Shown here: positions 21,841 through 34,600 of the stretch, in pieces | How positions within the stretch are numbered: the first letter of the stretch is position 1 | How the letters are laid out: each line of letters begins with the position of its first letter | DNA from: Mesostigma viride | Lineage: Eukaryota > Streptophyta > Mesostigmatophyceae > Mesostigmatales > Mesostigmataceae | Direction: 5' to 3' | Length of the DNA: 64,000 nucleotides | Assembly (NCBI GenBank): GCA_009746045.1 | Contig: RPFO01000667.1 | Span: 1,454,252 to 1,518,251 of the forward strand | Made by a program: the position numbers and the translations under genes | Notes under the pieces: model-generated | What the model saw: only the letters and a program-made list of their open reading frames with translations | Database searches by the model: none | Told to the model about the DNA's origin: nothing

Positions 21841-24800
21841 GTGCGCAGGTCTTCTCCTGTGACCACTGACACCAGCGACGAGATGGTGAAGAAGCCGATC
21901 TCGCGCACGAAACGGTTCTGGTGGCGCGTCGCCAGCTGGATGAGAGAGCGGAGCGAAGGCGTCACGTGCGGGTAGAAGGAGCCGCAGCCCTCCATGAGGC
22001 GCTGTAGCACCTTGAAGGATGTCTCCAGGCACTTCCAGCCCTCCGTGTCAATTGTCATGCTGGTGGCGGGAGGGGGGGGGAGGGGCCAAGGGATGGGGAT
22101 GCAGGGAGGGCGCATGGATGGGGGCAAGTTGGTGGGGGGGGAGCATGGGGGGCACAACTCCTTCTCGTTGTGTACAAGAGGTGGCACTCGCGAAGCCCAG
22201 TATAATGTCACGGTCACTGTAACGGTCACCATCAGATGAGGGGTGGCACTCGCGAAGCCCAGTATAAGCCCAGTATAAGCCCAGTATAAGTATAGTCATG
22301 GTCACTATCACGGTCACTGTAACGGTCACCATCAGATGAGGGGTGGCACTCGCGAAGCTGTGTATATGTAACAGTCATGGTCACTATCACGGTCACTGTA
22401 ACGGTCACCATCAGATGAGGGGTGGCACTCGCGAAGCCCAGTATAATATTCATGGTCACTATCACGGTCACTGTAACGGCCACCATCAGATGAGGGGTGG
22501 CACTCGCGAAGCTGTGTATAATAGTCATGGTCACTATCACGGTCACTGTAACGGCCACCATCCGATGAGGGGTGGCACTCGCGAAGCTGTGTATAGGGGC
22601 TGAAGGTTCCTTTATTGGTACCCACGCGACGCAGTCTACGTGCTGATTATTGAATGGATTGATGGGCGGCACACGGGAGGGAATGCATGGCGACACGTTG
22701 AGGATATGCAGGATGAGACGTGGGTGTTTGCCCCCTGATGACATGTGCACAGCTGCAGCGGCGTGGTAGTCCCGAGAAAGGGTTACCGAGGCGTGGGGGT
22801 GGAGACGCGCGGCTACAGGATGGTGGGGGTGGAGACGCGCGGCTACAGGATGGTGGGGGTGGAGACGCGCGGCTACAGGATGGTGGGGGTGGAGACGCGC
22901 GGCTACAGGATGGTGGGGGTGGAGACGCGCGGCTACAGGATGGTGGGGGTGCATGGAGACGCGCGGCTACAGGATGGTGGGGGTGGAGACGCGCGGCTAC
23001 AGGATGGTGGGGGTGGAGACGCGCGGCTACAGGATGGTGGGGGTGGAGACGCGCGGCTACAGGATGGTGGGGGTGGAGACGCGCGGCTGCAGGATGGTGG
23101 GGGTGGAGACGCGCGGCTACAGGATGGTGGGGGTGGAGACGCGCGGCTACAGGATGGTGGGGGTGGAGACGCGCGGCTACAGGATGGTGGGGGTGGAGAC
23201 GCGCGGCTACAGGATGGTGGGGGTGGAGAGGCGCGGCTACAGGATGGTGGGGGTGGAGACGCGCGGCAAGACCTCGAGGCATGAGAGGAAAAGCATCCCT
23301 GACAAAGCGGATGGATGCCGATGACGGCCGGGGACCGCTTAACCCCTCATTGGTCTTGCAGCCGATTTTCCGCCAAAAATCGACTTGCAGCCGATGCATC
23401 GGCTGCTCCGCGGGGGACCAAATTGCGCGAAAACTATTGAGAATTAGGAAAAGTTTAGCTGAGAAGATCGAAAGTTTATAAAATTCCTCACAGCATGGTA
23501 CTAGGGTTCGCATACTTCTGACAAAGTTATAGAGGTGTTCTGGCCGGTCAAAGTACAAGGGATCAGGGTACTTTTTCACGTAAAACGTGCATGCCGGAAA
23601 ACGACGACCTGGCCATGGCGGCTTGCGCCCACGCATGGAATTTACGTTTGCGTTCGAATTTTCTGGCCAAACTTAGGAAATTGATTTTATACGTCCTAAA
23701 GATCACACAGGCCAATTTTTGGTTCGCGGGAATGCCATTTGATAGGTGTCGGCAGCGTTCTTGCTGGAAAAAACTGCGATCAGGCCGGACGATAGAAACG
23801 TTGACAGCAATAACTTTACGGCGTATTTTAGAGGATATATTGGTTTCTTTATAATTATTATGATACATAGTAGTCGTAAACGTGCAAGGGTGGCAAGAAA
23901 TCGCCGAATCTAGCGACCAAGCTGCACAACTTTGTGTGCCGAAATGCGCCATTTTGCGGCCACCGCCTGGGCCAAGGTAACGCCATCCATGCCTGGTAAA
24001 GCTTCAGCATCGTTTTCCTATCGATGTTTGACGTTTATATATACGTTAAAAATATAATTACTTACAGCAGAGTGAAATCACTCAAACCAAAGCAAACGCC
24101 CAGCTATAAACCTATATACAGAGCCATGTCAAAGCTCTATACTACGAAGTACGATAAGACCAATGGAAACGCCTAACGGGAGGAACCTAATAGCCCTGCT
24201 GCACCGCAAAATCAGCCCGCGTACGGCGGAGCATGATGTCCGCCATGGCCCGAGTCAGCGCCACCGACAAGCGCTGACGCCAATATGACGTCCAGGTCCG
24301 CGCCGACCATGGGGCCCGCTGGCCCTCCAGGTCCAGCCGGTCCTCCCGGAGCCGGCAACACTCCTTGAAGAAGGCGGAGGTCAGGGGCCCCATGGCCCCA
24401 AACTCCTCCAGGACAAAGGGCACCACACGATGGTGCCCGACGTCGCCGTAGGCCAGGAGCTTGGTCCGCTCCGCCCGGTCCGCCGTGTAACCTGCCGTGA
24501 GGGAGGCCCCAGCCACGTGGCTAAGAGCCAAGGGCCGCGCCACCGAAACGTCAATAAGCAGATGCCGGCCACCCCCTCAAAGTCCAGCACCACGATGTCA
24601 GGCCGGTGGTTGGGGGAATAGAAGGCAGCGCCATCCGCATCCTCGGACCGGATGTTCGCGTGGGGGAAAACCGACCGAATCATGGCGAGCACCACCGTCA
24701 GGAGGACAGTGTGCAAATACAAATACCAATTCTGATTCTGTTGGCCCCCCATGCAGGCAAGGTAGTGAGTCCCCGTGGGATCCAGCGGCTGCCCACAGCT

Positions 24801-27800
24801 ACCACAAGGCCGCCCGGCCGGAACAAGAGGCTGCGGGGCAAATAGCTGGTGCCGGAGCGCCACCGAGTAGTGGCTGGGAGCCAAGGCGAATGGGGGGGCC
24901 ATGGGAAGAGCACGAAGGTACGCCGAGCCCACACTCCGCAAGGAAAGCGAGAACAGCCACGCACGTCCCTGGGCGTTGAGGTCCGCGAAAAGAGCAATCC
25001 AATCAGCCGTCCCTAAGCTCGTCTGGATTTGTACTAGAACACTACTACAAATTGAGATTTTTCAAACTTTGTTATTTAGGGCCTCTCGTAAGTCCAAAGC
25101 ATGTAGGTTATTGTCCCAACATGTTGTGACACCGTGACACCGTGACACCGTGACACCGTGACACCGTGACACCATAACGCTAGTATTTTACGATTTTGTA
25201 TGGTGTCACAAGGTAATGTGGCGCCCATGGGGTTGCAACAATGATATTACATTGCCCAGAAGCACTGATTAACATGAGGTGACATTGTGACACCGTGACA
25301 CCGTGACACCGTGACACGATGGCACCATAACGCTAGTATTTTACGATTTTGTATGGTGTCACAAGGTAATGTGGCGCCCATGGGGTTGCAACAATGATAT
25401 TACATTGCCCAGAAGCACTGATTAACATGAGGTGACATTGTGACACCGTGACACCGTGACACCGTGACACCGTGACACCGTGACACCGTGAATGTACACC
25501 GTGACACGATGGCACCATAACGCTAGTATTTTACGATTTTGTATGGTGTCACAAGGTAATGTGGCGCCCATGGGGTTGCAACAATGATATTACATTGCCC
25601 AGAAGCACTGATTAACATGAGGTGACATTGTGACACCGTGACACCGTGACACCGTGACACCGTGACACCGTGACACCGTGACACCGTGACACCGTGACAC
25701 CGTGACACGATGGCACCATAACGCTAGTATTTTACGATTTTGTATGGTGTCACAAGGTAATGTGGCGCCCATGGGGTTGCAACAATGATATTACATTGCC
25801 CAGAAGCACTGATTAACATGAGGTGACATTGTGACACCGTGACATCGTGACATTGTGACACCGTGACAGCATGATAGTGACAATATGACACGATAGCACT
25901 AGCATTTCATGATTTTGTTGTTTAGTGCCACAAAGTATTAACGCAACATTAATGTATTATGCAACCATGTATAAATAAAAGAAAATTTATGAATATGATG
26001 GATGACCAATAATCCCTATTACATGGCCTAGCAAACTTGCATCTGCCAACTGTGTCTCTCTGCCTCTTTAATATCAAATGCAAGATAAAATAATGTATAA
26101 ATTAGCTTAAACTTACCTGACAATGATTTGCATACAGCTTTCTTTAATGCAGAATCTGGTGCCAAGCAAATGCCGTATCAAAACCATACATGCCCAATCT
26201 AATATGAACCATAATAATCGTGTTGCCCCGACTCGTCTACATCTTGCGAGTAGGGTGGCCTTTTCCGCGGTGGAGCCTGGGCATGTGCCTGGTTGTGGGG
26301 CCGGCCGGACGTGGGCGTTGTAGGCCCACGTCCCTTGCTCATCAAAATGACTATGACCCATGAAATGAGAATCCCTGGCTGCATAACCTCCTCCCTCATC
26401 ACTCATCACCATGTTGCCAGTCTTGCTCCCCGGCGGCCTTGGGGATTTGGGGCCTCGGCTTTGTCTTCCTTGGAGATCTCCTTAGAGGGGGGGCTGCGGC
26501 ATAACGGTAAGTGCCGTCATTGTAATGCTGCACGGGCTCAGGGTTCTCAACGTAGGTGGTTTGTTGCAATGTGCCGCGACCTCAAGGCTGATGTGTATCA
26601 GCTGCCGACCCTTCGCCAGGCTGTGGATCGTACATGCCGGCATGGTATACATAAGCATTGGCCGCTTGCCTGCCAGCGGCAGTAGGCTGGGCATGCATTC
26701 CTTGGTCGTACGGCGCGTACACACCGTGCTCGCCGTACGGTTCCCCCTCCCGATCCAGCTGCCTCGGCCCATCCATTGCGACTGCGCGCGCGCGTGGCTC
26801 TTGTTGACGGTGTGCTGGTTGCAGTCCTGTCACTTGGCCATGGGCCGCGCTGAAGCTTTCGCGTTGCCCCAACGCGGCAGGCGCAGCGGGCCGGCGAAGC
26901 TCCGTGCCAACGCCAGTGCTGGAGCTGGGTGCAGCACTTGCTGGGGTGGATGGCATTCTTCGTTGGTTCTCCAAAGCATTGACCCTCTCGGTCAGGGCCT
27001 TAACCTTGACGTACACGTGCGATTTCTTATTCCCCCGCCCTTCATCACCTACGGGTGTCCCCGCATCAACTGCGCTCTCAGTCTCCTCCCCCGTTGGCCG
27101 TGCTACGCCCGTTCCATCGTCATGCTCCGCACACAACGGTCTGAAAGTGCCAAAAAACAGCCTTATAACTCCTGTACGATGCAAATATTGTCGAAACATG
27201 CTAGATCTTGGTAGGTAGCATGTTCAGGACACCAGTAGAAGGATTGCAACTTTCCGGACTTACCGGACCTCAGCTGACCTATTTTTGGCATTTCTATTTT
27301 TAGCAGTTTTCCAGATTTTAATATAAACAAATACATTCTAATATGCAAATAAAGAGTTCTTGACCTGGCTGTTTGCAAGTAAGTTGATACTCATGACTAA
27401 TGACTGTACACAAGATCTGATGGTCATCCAACCGCATTTGGTAACAAAATGCCACCAAATGCTAGCAAAAATGTGCGTTTTTTGTATTTTTCATCACATT
27501 TCATTGCAGTTTCCATACAAGCTGTGCTCGGTTGAGGCTGGAAACTTGTAGGCATCTTAAACATCATTATTCTAGACATCCCACAAAAATTCAGGTCCAT
27601 CATAGGGTATTTGATGTCAGTTTGCTCACAAATGTTACCAAAAATGCACGTTTTTCGTATTTTTCATCACATTCCATGGCAGTTTCCATACAAGATGTGC
27701 TCAGTTCAGGCTGGAAACTTGCATGCATCTTTGCCATCATTATTTTAGACATTCCACAAAAATTCAGAACCATCAGAGGGTATTTGATGTCAGTTTGCTC

Positions 27801-28649
27801 ACAAATGTTACCAAAAATGCACGTTTTTCGTATTTTTCATCACATTTCAGTGCAGTTTCCGTACAAGATGTGCTCTGTTGAGGCTGGAAACTTGCATGCA
27901 TCTTAGCCATCATGATTTTAGACATTCCACAAAAATTCAGGCCGATCATGTTCTATTTGGTAGAGCTATCAATGCCATACCTGCCAGTTTCCATTACAAA
28001 TTCTTACCCATGGATGCGAAACTGCCAGTGTGGAATATCAAGGAGACAATCTGGTCAACTCAAATAAGATGACTCACTAAAACATGGAAACCATTCACGA
28101 GTGATGTAAGACAACCCGTCCAGGAGACATACATAAAAGTTCATTGATATAGACACAGCTGACAATATGCACATGTGGCCATGTGGATGCTCACGCAATT
28201 TCTATTATAGGGAGGAGCTTGCTGAACATAATATTGGCAGCTGTCGCATGCATGGCTAGAAAGGTCATTTTACACGTGCACCCACAGCATGCCAAGTAAT
28301 GTAGTTGCAAATTACTCAACACGCGGCATGGCGCTGATGCGTTTGCGCGCCCTCATCTCGGTATCGCTAGCTAGGAGGTAGTGGCACCTCCCTGCACAAT
28401 CTCTGCCTGACCTTGTCAGCCTTCATGCACTGTGTCAACATGGACACCCCCACACCCTTGCCCTTGGCATCACAGCCAAGCTTTCGACGGTGGTTGGTGA
28501 AGCTCTTGGTGTCCTCCTTGCGCATGTGGTGCATGTGCAAGTTACTAAGTGAGTGAGTGAGTGAGTGAGTGAGTGAGTGAGTGAGTGAGTGAGTGAGTGA
28601 GTGAGTGAGTGAGTGAGTGAGTGAGTGAGTGAGTGCGTGCGTGCGTGAG

Positions 28650-28693
<44 letters not shown>

Positions 28694-31600
28694 TGAGTGG
28701 GTGTGGTGGGTGGGTGGGTGGGTGGTGGGTGGGTGGGTGGGTGGGTGGGTGGGTGGTGGTGGGTGGGTGGGTGGGTGGGTGGGTGGGTGGGTGGGTGGGT
28801 GGGTGGGTGGGTGGTGGGTGGGTGGGTGGGTGGGTGGGTGGGTGGGTGGGTGGGTGGGTGGGTGGGTGGGTGGGTGGTGGGTGGGTGGGTGGGTGGGTGG
28901 GTGGGTGGGTGGGTGGGTGGGTGGGTGGGTGGGTGGGTGGGTGGGTGGGTGGTGGGTGGGTGGGTGGGTGGGTGGGTGGGTGGTGGGTGGGTGGTGGGTG
29001 GGTGGGTGGGTGGGTGGGTGTGGGTGGGTGGGTGGGTGGGTGGTGGGTGGGTGGGTGGGTGGGTGGGTGGGTGGGTGGGTGGGTGGGTGGGTGGGTGGGT
29101 GGGTGGGTGGGTGGGTGGGTGAGGGAGTGAGTCCACGAGTGAGTGAGTCCACGAGTGAGTTCACGAGGGAGGAAGGGAGGGAGGGAGGGAGGGAGGGAGG
29201 GAGGGAGGAGGGAGGGAGGGAGGGAGGGGAGGGAGGGAGGGAGGGAGGGAGGGAGGGAGGGAGGGAGGGAGGGAGGGAGGGAGGGAGGGAGGGAGGGAGG
29301 GAGGGAGGGAGGAGGGAGGGAGGGAGGAGGGAGGGAGGGAGGGAGGGAGGGAGGAGGGAGGGAGGGAGGGAGGGAGGGAGGGAGGAGGGAGGGAGGGAGG
29401 GAGGAGGGAGGGAGGGAGGGAGGGAGGGAGGGAGGGAGGGAGGAGGGAGGAGGGAGGGAGGGAGGGAGGGAGGGAGGGAGGAGGAGGGAGGGAGGGAGGG
29501 AGGGAGGGAGGAGGGAGGGAGGGAGGGAGGAGGGAGGGAGGAGAGGAGGGAGGGAGGAGGGAGGGAGGGAGGGAGGGAGGGAGGGAGGGAGGGAGGGAGG
29601 GAGGGAGGAAGGGAGTGGATCGGTCACTCACAGCAGTTTATTCCCACCCCAGCAGGGCCCCTCCCTCACATCCGGCTGCAAAATCTGCTTGATGTCGCTT
29701 CTCTCTAGAATAAGCCGCACAGCCCTGATGCGAGCAAACGGCTCGCCATCATACTGTCGCTCACTGATGCTTTATACGCGCTTTCCGTAAGATGAAAACA
29801 TGACGGAAAAGAGAGACTCGGGGAAAGGGGATACGGTGAAATACTTGTCTGCTACCGGCCGGGGTTTCAACAGCGAAGAAATTCGCACCTGAATGTGCAC
29901 ATACCACTCCGTCACGTCGACAACGGTCTTGCATCGCAATCGTTTCACAGACGCGGCAGCAAAAATTGCTGGCGGCATTGACATGCTCGCCGCAGTTAAC
30001 GAACGTGCGGAGGTCCGTTTTAGCCCCTGACGCCACGGCGTCTTTGATGCCAAGAACGCCTGCAAAAGACACGATATCGGGCACAAAAGCACTTAAAAAC
30101 GGATTACGGGTCTGCGACGCCTGGCCCAGCCTAGAAATTGGATTAAAAATCGCGCCAGCTCGGTTAAAGCAAACTGAGCCGGTAATGAAAAAAGTGCTTC
30201 GGTCAAGGCCTTAAAAACTAAAAACTGCGTCGGTTAGTGTCAAAAACCAGATGTTAGGGCGACTTTCATCGGGAAAATTTTTTGCTGCAGGTAGGTGGGG
30301 TCGAGAGAAAATCGGCGACAAAACAGGCACCCACCTGTGAATGACGCCAAAATGGAAGGACTCCGCAGAATTTGTGGCGAAAAAAAATAACGGCAAGTAA
30401 TATATGACCCTAGGAGCATACACTAAAATTTCCAGCCTCGATACTGCCTTTTTATTCGCTAGCCATTCTTAGCTATCCTGACCAGAATGGCCGATGAATG
30501 GTTGATAATTTCCTCGGGGATTGAAAGGAAATACCTGCTGCACACCTTGTGACATCGGTTGTGACACCCATGTCTCAACATGTTTGTAGTTGGTTTGTAG
30601 TTGGTGTCTCGGTGTCTCAGAAACTCGTGGTCCGCATTGAGTGGGTGTCACGGTGTCACGACATCTGATTGGCCCGGTTCAGATTCGCCCCAAATTAAAA
30701 AAAAAAAAAAACGAATTAAAAAAAAATTAAAAAAAAAACGAATCTGAACCGGGCCAATCAGATGTCGTGACACCGTGACACCCACTCAATGCGGACCACG
30801 AGTTTCTGAGACACCGAGACACCAACTACAAACCAACTACAAACATGTTGAGACACCGTGACACCGTGCGCTTTCACCCCGAATTCACGAGAGCGGCAGC
30901 GATGGTGATCGCTGCCAAATGAGGTAACATGGGCTAAACAACTCGGGCAGACCGGGCTGGCGTGACATCCCGGTCTGCCATGTTTTATTCCCCCCCACAC
31001 ATGGCGTGGGGATCTACGTTTGCCATCTGCCAACGTAGAAATAGATGGGGAGGGGGGGGGACAAATGATGTTTGCAACATTGCCCAGTTGACATAGCCAT
31101 GGCGAGACCCGGCGTTTTCATGGAGCCCAGTGCGGGGGCGCTGGGTTGGCAGGTTTTGGGAATGTTCTTCTTGCTATTACTCCTGGGCGTCGTCGTGTTC
31201 AATATGATGGCGAGGCGCGGGGTCCGGTTATCTGCAGCCGCCGTGTTGGCGAAATGCACCCAGGATTCGTCCTTGGCTGCGGCACTTTGCAGGGACTGGG
31301 ACTGTGGTTGTGGCCGCCATTGTTTGAGAAGCGTGCATTTCGAGGAGCTCAGGACGATGAGGACCGACATGTGGTCTAAGAAGCCTGCGGATCGGAAAGA
31401 GTTTATAAAGAACCAGCTTTTTCAGGCCGGCCAGGGAGAAACTGAAATCCCGGCAAGTGATTTCATGACAAAGTGATTTTGATGGTTGCTTGCATGCATA
31501 TTAAGTGAGACAGCTATTCCTGGACGCATGGCGTGCCAACATATATAAGTTGTTACCAGATATTAATCACATGCCCTATTGAAGCGACGTTGGACCGCAT

Positions 31601-34600
31601 AAACGAGGAATGGCTGAACTTGTCATGACCCGGCAAGGTACCTACACGCACAACAAGAATACATCAACATGAGACGATATATGGTGAGATGACCGAGATG
31701 TATGGAGAAATGAATGTCTCTACTAGGATTATTATGAAGGTGTATACGTGGTATTTGCGGTGTCACGGTGTCACGGTGTCACGGTGTCACGGTGTCACGG
31801 TGTCACGGTGTCAGAAGCATAGGTAAAACTTGCAATGACCCATTGAATACATCATCCCCATTAATAATCACTGCATACCTGCAAAGATGTGTGTTTATAT
31901 GCATTTTGAGGTGTCACGGTGTCACGGTGTCACGATGTCACGGTGTCACGGGTCCTATGAACTTCCCCTTCCTCAGAGACTTAAGTGGAAACTTTAAATT
32001 CAATAAAATACAACTTTTCAAAATGAACTACAAATTGCGTGTTCTAGTACAAATCCAGACGAGCTTAGGGCGTGTGCAGAATACCCGCGTAGGTTTTCTG
32101 GTGTTTATCGATGACGCGAGCAGGGAATGCGGCGGGAGATTGAACGGAGGCGACCGAGGGAGTGCCGCGAGGGAGGTGGCGCTGTACCGCCTGAGCGGCA
32201 CGGACGGGAGAACAGGCCTGCTGGATCTCAGCATAGGCCTCCTGGATGGCGGTGACGAAGGGCAAAGGGCTGCTGGGGTCCAGGAGGTCAGGCGCTGCCG
32301 TTGCCAAAAGGGGCAGGAGCCGGCAGCTTTCCGCCCACGACTGAGCAACGGAGCCCAAAAAGGCTGCTGGGGCCAGCCGGGCGGCACGAGTCAGACCGCA
32401 GCCACCCATCCGTGCAGGCAGGGAGGCAATGCGAATAGCATGTGGCGGGAGGTCGGGGCCCGGGACCAGCTGCGCCAAGGCCGACTGGATGCGTTCGTCG
32501 TGGCCCTCGGCGGCCAGCCGGACCTGAGACGGAAGAGCGCCCCGGAGCCAGTGAACGACGCGAGGGTGAGCGCAAAACCACAGAAGCAGACCCTTGGTCT
32601 GCGAATCATGAATTTATATATACGTTCATGTCCCACGTAGCTCCCACAAAAACCAGCATCTTCATTAAAACAATAAGTGGAAGCATACATGTGACACTAA
32701 TTGACATGCCCGGAGGCACGCCGTTCAAGGCCCTTCATGAAGTACGTTGCCCTAGAGGCAACCAAGACACGGGTGGGTGGGTGGGGAGCAAAGAAAGAGG
32801 CCGACAAAACCAGCCAGAGCGGCTTTTAGTCGCAAAACCTCCCTTATCCCTAGCTAACTGACGTCATTAAACCCTTATGTTTAGTGGATGCTAGTAAGAC
32901 GCTAACCGTACAGACCGGGGGTAGAATATCCCGAATCTGCACGGCTAGTATTAAATAATGCGTAGGTTGTTCTTTTCAGGGGCACTGCACCTCACGCCCC
33001 GTTCCGCCCGGGTATAATCAACCCAAGCGCGGAACGCACATTTTATTTAATTCATTTTTCAACCATGCACTATATTGCATCTACTAATCACAAAAGCTCT
33101 AGCCAAACAGCTACGAGTAAACACTACGACCTATAAGCCGCTCATCCAGCGGCCTCTTGTTCCCGCATTCACGTATAGAAGAAACTCCGTTCAAAGAACC
33201 CCGATTCATGTCCCACGTAGCTCCCACAAAAACCAGCATCTTCATTAAAACAATAAGTGGAAGCATACATGTGACACTAATTGACATGCCCGGAGGCACG
33301 CCGTTCAAGGCCCTTCATGAAGTACGTTGCCCAATCACCCCCGCCCTGGCTTTCCCTTGAAGCCGCACTCCACCTTGCTCGTTGTCACAAGTGACCGCCC
33401 TGCCGCAAAACGGGAGCCCCCCCACATCGGGAGGCGTGTGCCCGGCGGCTGTGGATGCATGGCCAGGCCCAAAAAGGCCCAGCGCATTTGCACTGCGATT
33501 GCGCACGGCCAGCCTATCATGACCCCTCTCGGGGCCCCGAGTCGGTACCGCTATGGCCGTCTCCCCATAGACCCGGGGTGCTTCGAGAAAAAACGTGGAC
33601 CTAGCCCAGGCCCCGCCAGCCCGGATGCCCGAGGCCACAGCCCCAGGCACCTGGCTGAACGAGAGTCCGTTCAGCCAAGACCGCATTCCCCCCCGAGGTT
33701 TCTATGCGTGGGGAAAAAATTTCTAGCTTAGGCGCTTTTCCCATCGCCGTCCCCAGCCCCAACCACCCCCCCCTCGGCGGAAGGCAATTGCAAAGTTTGC
33801 TGGCCAGCAGCAATTTCCGAAGAAAAAGCCGCAGGCCGCGGACCGAGACACGGGTCGCCAGTGCCAGCCATCCGGCTCCAACCCGGGGTGCAAGCATCCC
33901 CAGGTACGGAGCACCAGCTCGCGCACTGGGCCGACCAAGCGACAGTTGAGCACCTGTCACGGCATCCGGCCCACCAAAGACCCCAAGCTGGGGAAAAGGT
34001 GCGGACCGGAGGTAATCATTTTCTTTTCTTTTAGTTAACCGAGCGAGGAACTACGCCTGGCCGGTTAACAACTGGAAGTCTCACCACTGGCCAAGTGGCC
34101 AGTGCAACCAGTGCTTTTGGGATTTTGCTCCGCAGCACCCATAACTGCGGCTGCCGCCGCAACGACAACGAGCAAAGAAAGAGGCCGACAAAACCAGCCA
34201 GAGCGGCTTTTAGTCGCAAAACCTCCCTTATCCCTAGCTAACTGACGTCATTAAACCCTTATGTTTAGTGGATGCTAGTAAGACGCTAACCGTACAGACC
34301 GGGGGTAGAATATCCCGAATCTGCACGGCTAGTATTAAATAATGCGTAGGTTGTTCTTTTCAGGGGCACTGCACCTCACGCCCCGTTCCGCCCGGGTATA
34401 ATCAACCCAAGCGCGGAACGCACATTTTATTTAATTCATTTTTCAACCATGCACTATATTGCATCTACTAATCACAAAAGCTCTAGCCAAACAGCTACGA
34501 GTAAACACTACGACCTATAAGCCGCTCATCCAGCGGCCTCTTGTTCCCGCATTCACGTATAGAAGAAACTCCGTTCAAAGAACCCCGATTCTAGCTTGTG

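Larger units (their letters stand above)
25011..32070. mobile_element. 7,060-bp DNA transposon, 32-bp perfect TIRs, CGT duplication
   Basis: Termini 25,011-25,042 and 32,039-32,070 are perfect inverted repeats beginning CCCTAAGCTCGTCTGGATTT. The 3-bp sequence CGT is duplicated at 25,008-25,010 and 32,071-32,073, and the empty site is visible in LINE-R at 47,165-47,175. Near the left end lies an array of GTGACACC units and near the right end the same unit in inverted orientation (31,757-31,811 and 31,911-31,951). A 3-bp duplication plus inverted subterminal repeats is what CACTA/EnSpm elements show, but the ends are not CACTA. No intact transposase is evident. Candidate gene pieces are at 26,582-27,199, 29,905-30,059 and 31,072-31,476. 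Confidence 0.85.
24048..32612 (-). mobile_element. LINE-R copy 1, 5'-truncated, split by DNA transposon
   Basis: The 14-bp target duplication TTTATATATACGTT lies at 24,034-24,047 and 32,613-32,626. The element reads on the minus strand: 32,612-32,071 (finger/thumb end of ORF2 with SLPARMGGCGLTRAARLAP) and then 25,010-24,048 (zinc-knuckle and nuclease-like C-terminus plus 3' UTR). The two parts join exactly as in the uninterrupted copy at 46.6-48.1 kb once the transposon and one CGT are removed. The coding part has a one-base loss in a G run relative to the copy at 47.6 kb. Confidence 0.9.

Noticed and set aside
22720-23636. Open frames of 120-330 codons through the 30-bp repeat
   Set aside because: The unit length is divisible by three, so the frames stay open without being genes.
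25125-25875. CRISPR-like alternation of short repeats and ~150-bp spacers
   Set aside because: The spacers are themselves identical repeats, and the context is a eukaryotic transposon, so this is a higher-order tandem repeat.
28629-29790. Open frames of 140-360 codons in all frames (Gly/Val/Trp, Pro/Ser or Pro/Thr/His-rich)
   Set aside because: They are translations of the tetranucleotide array, with no stop codons by composition.
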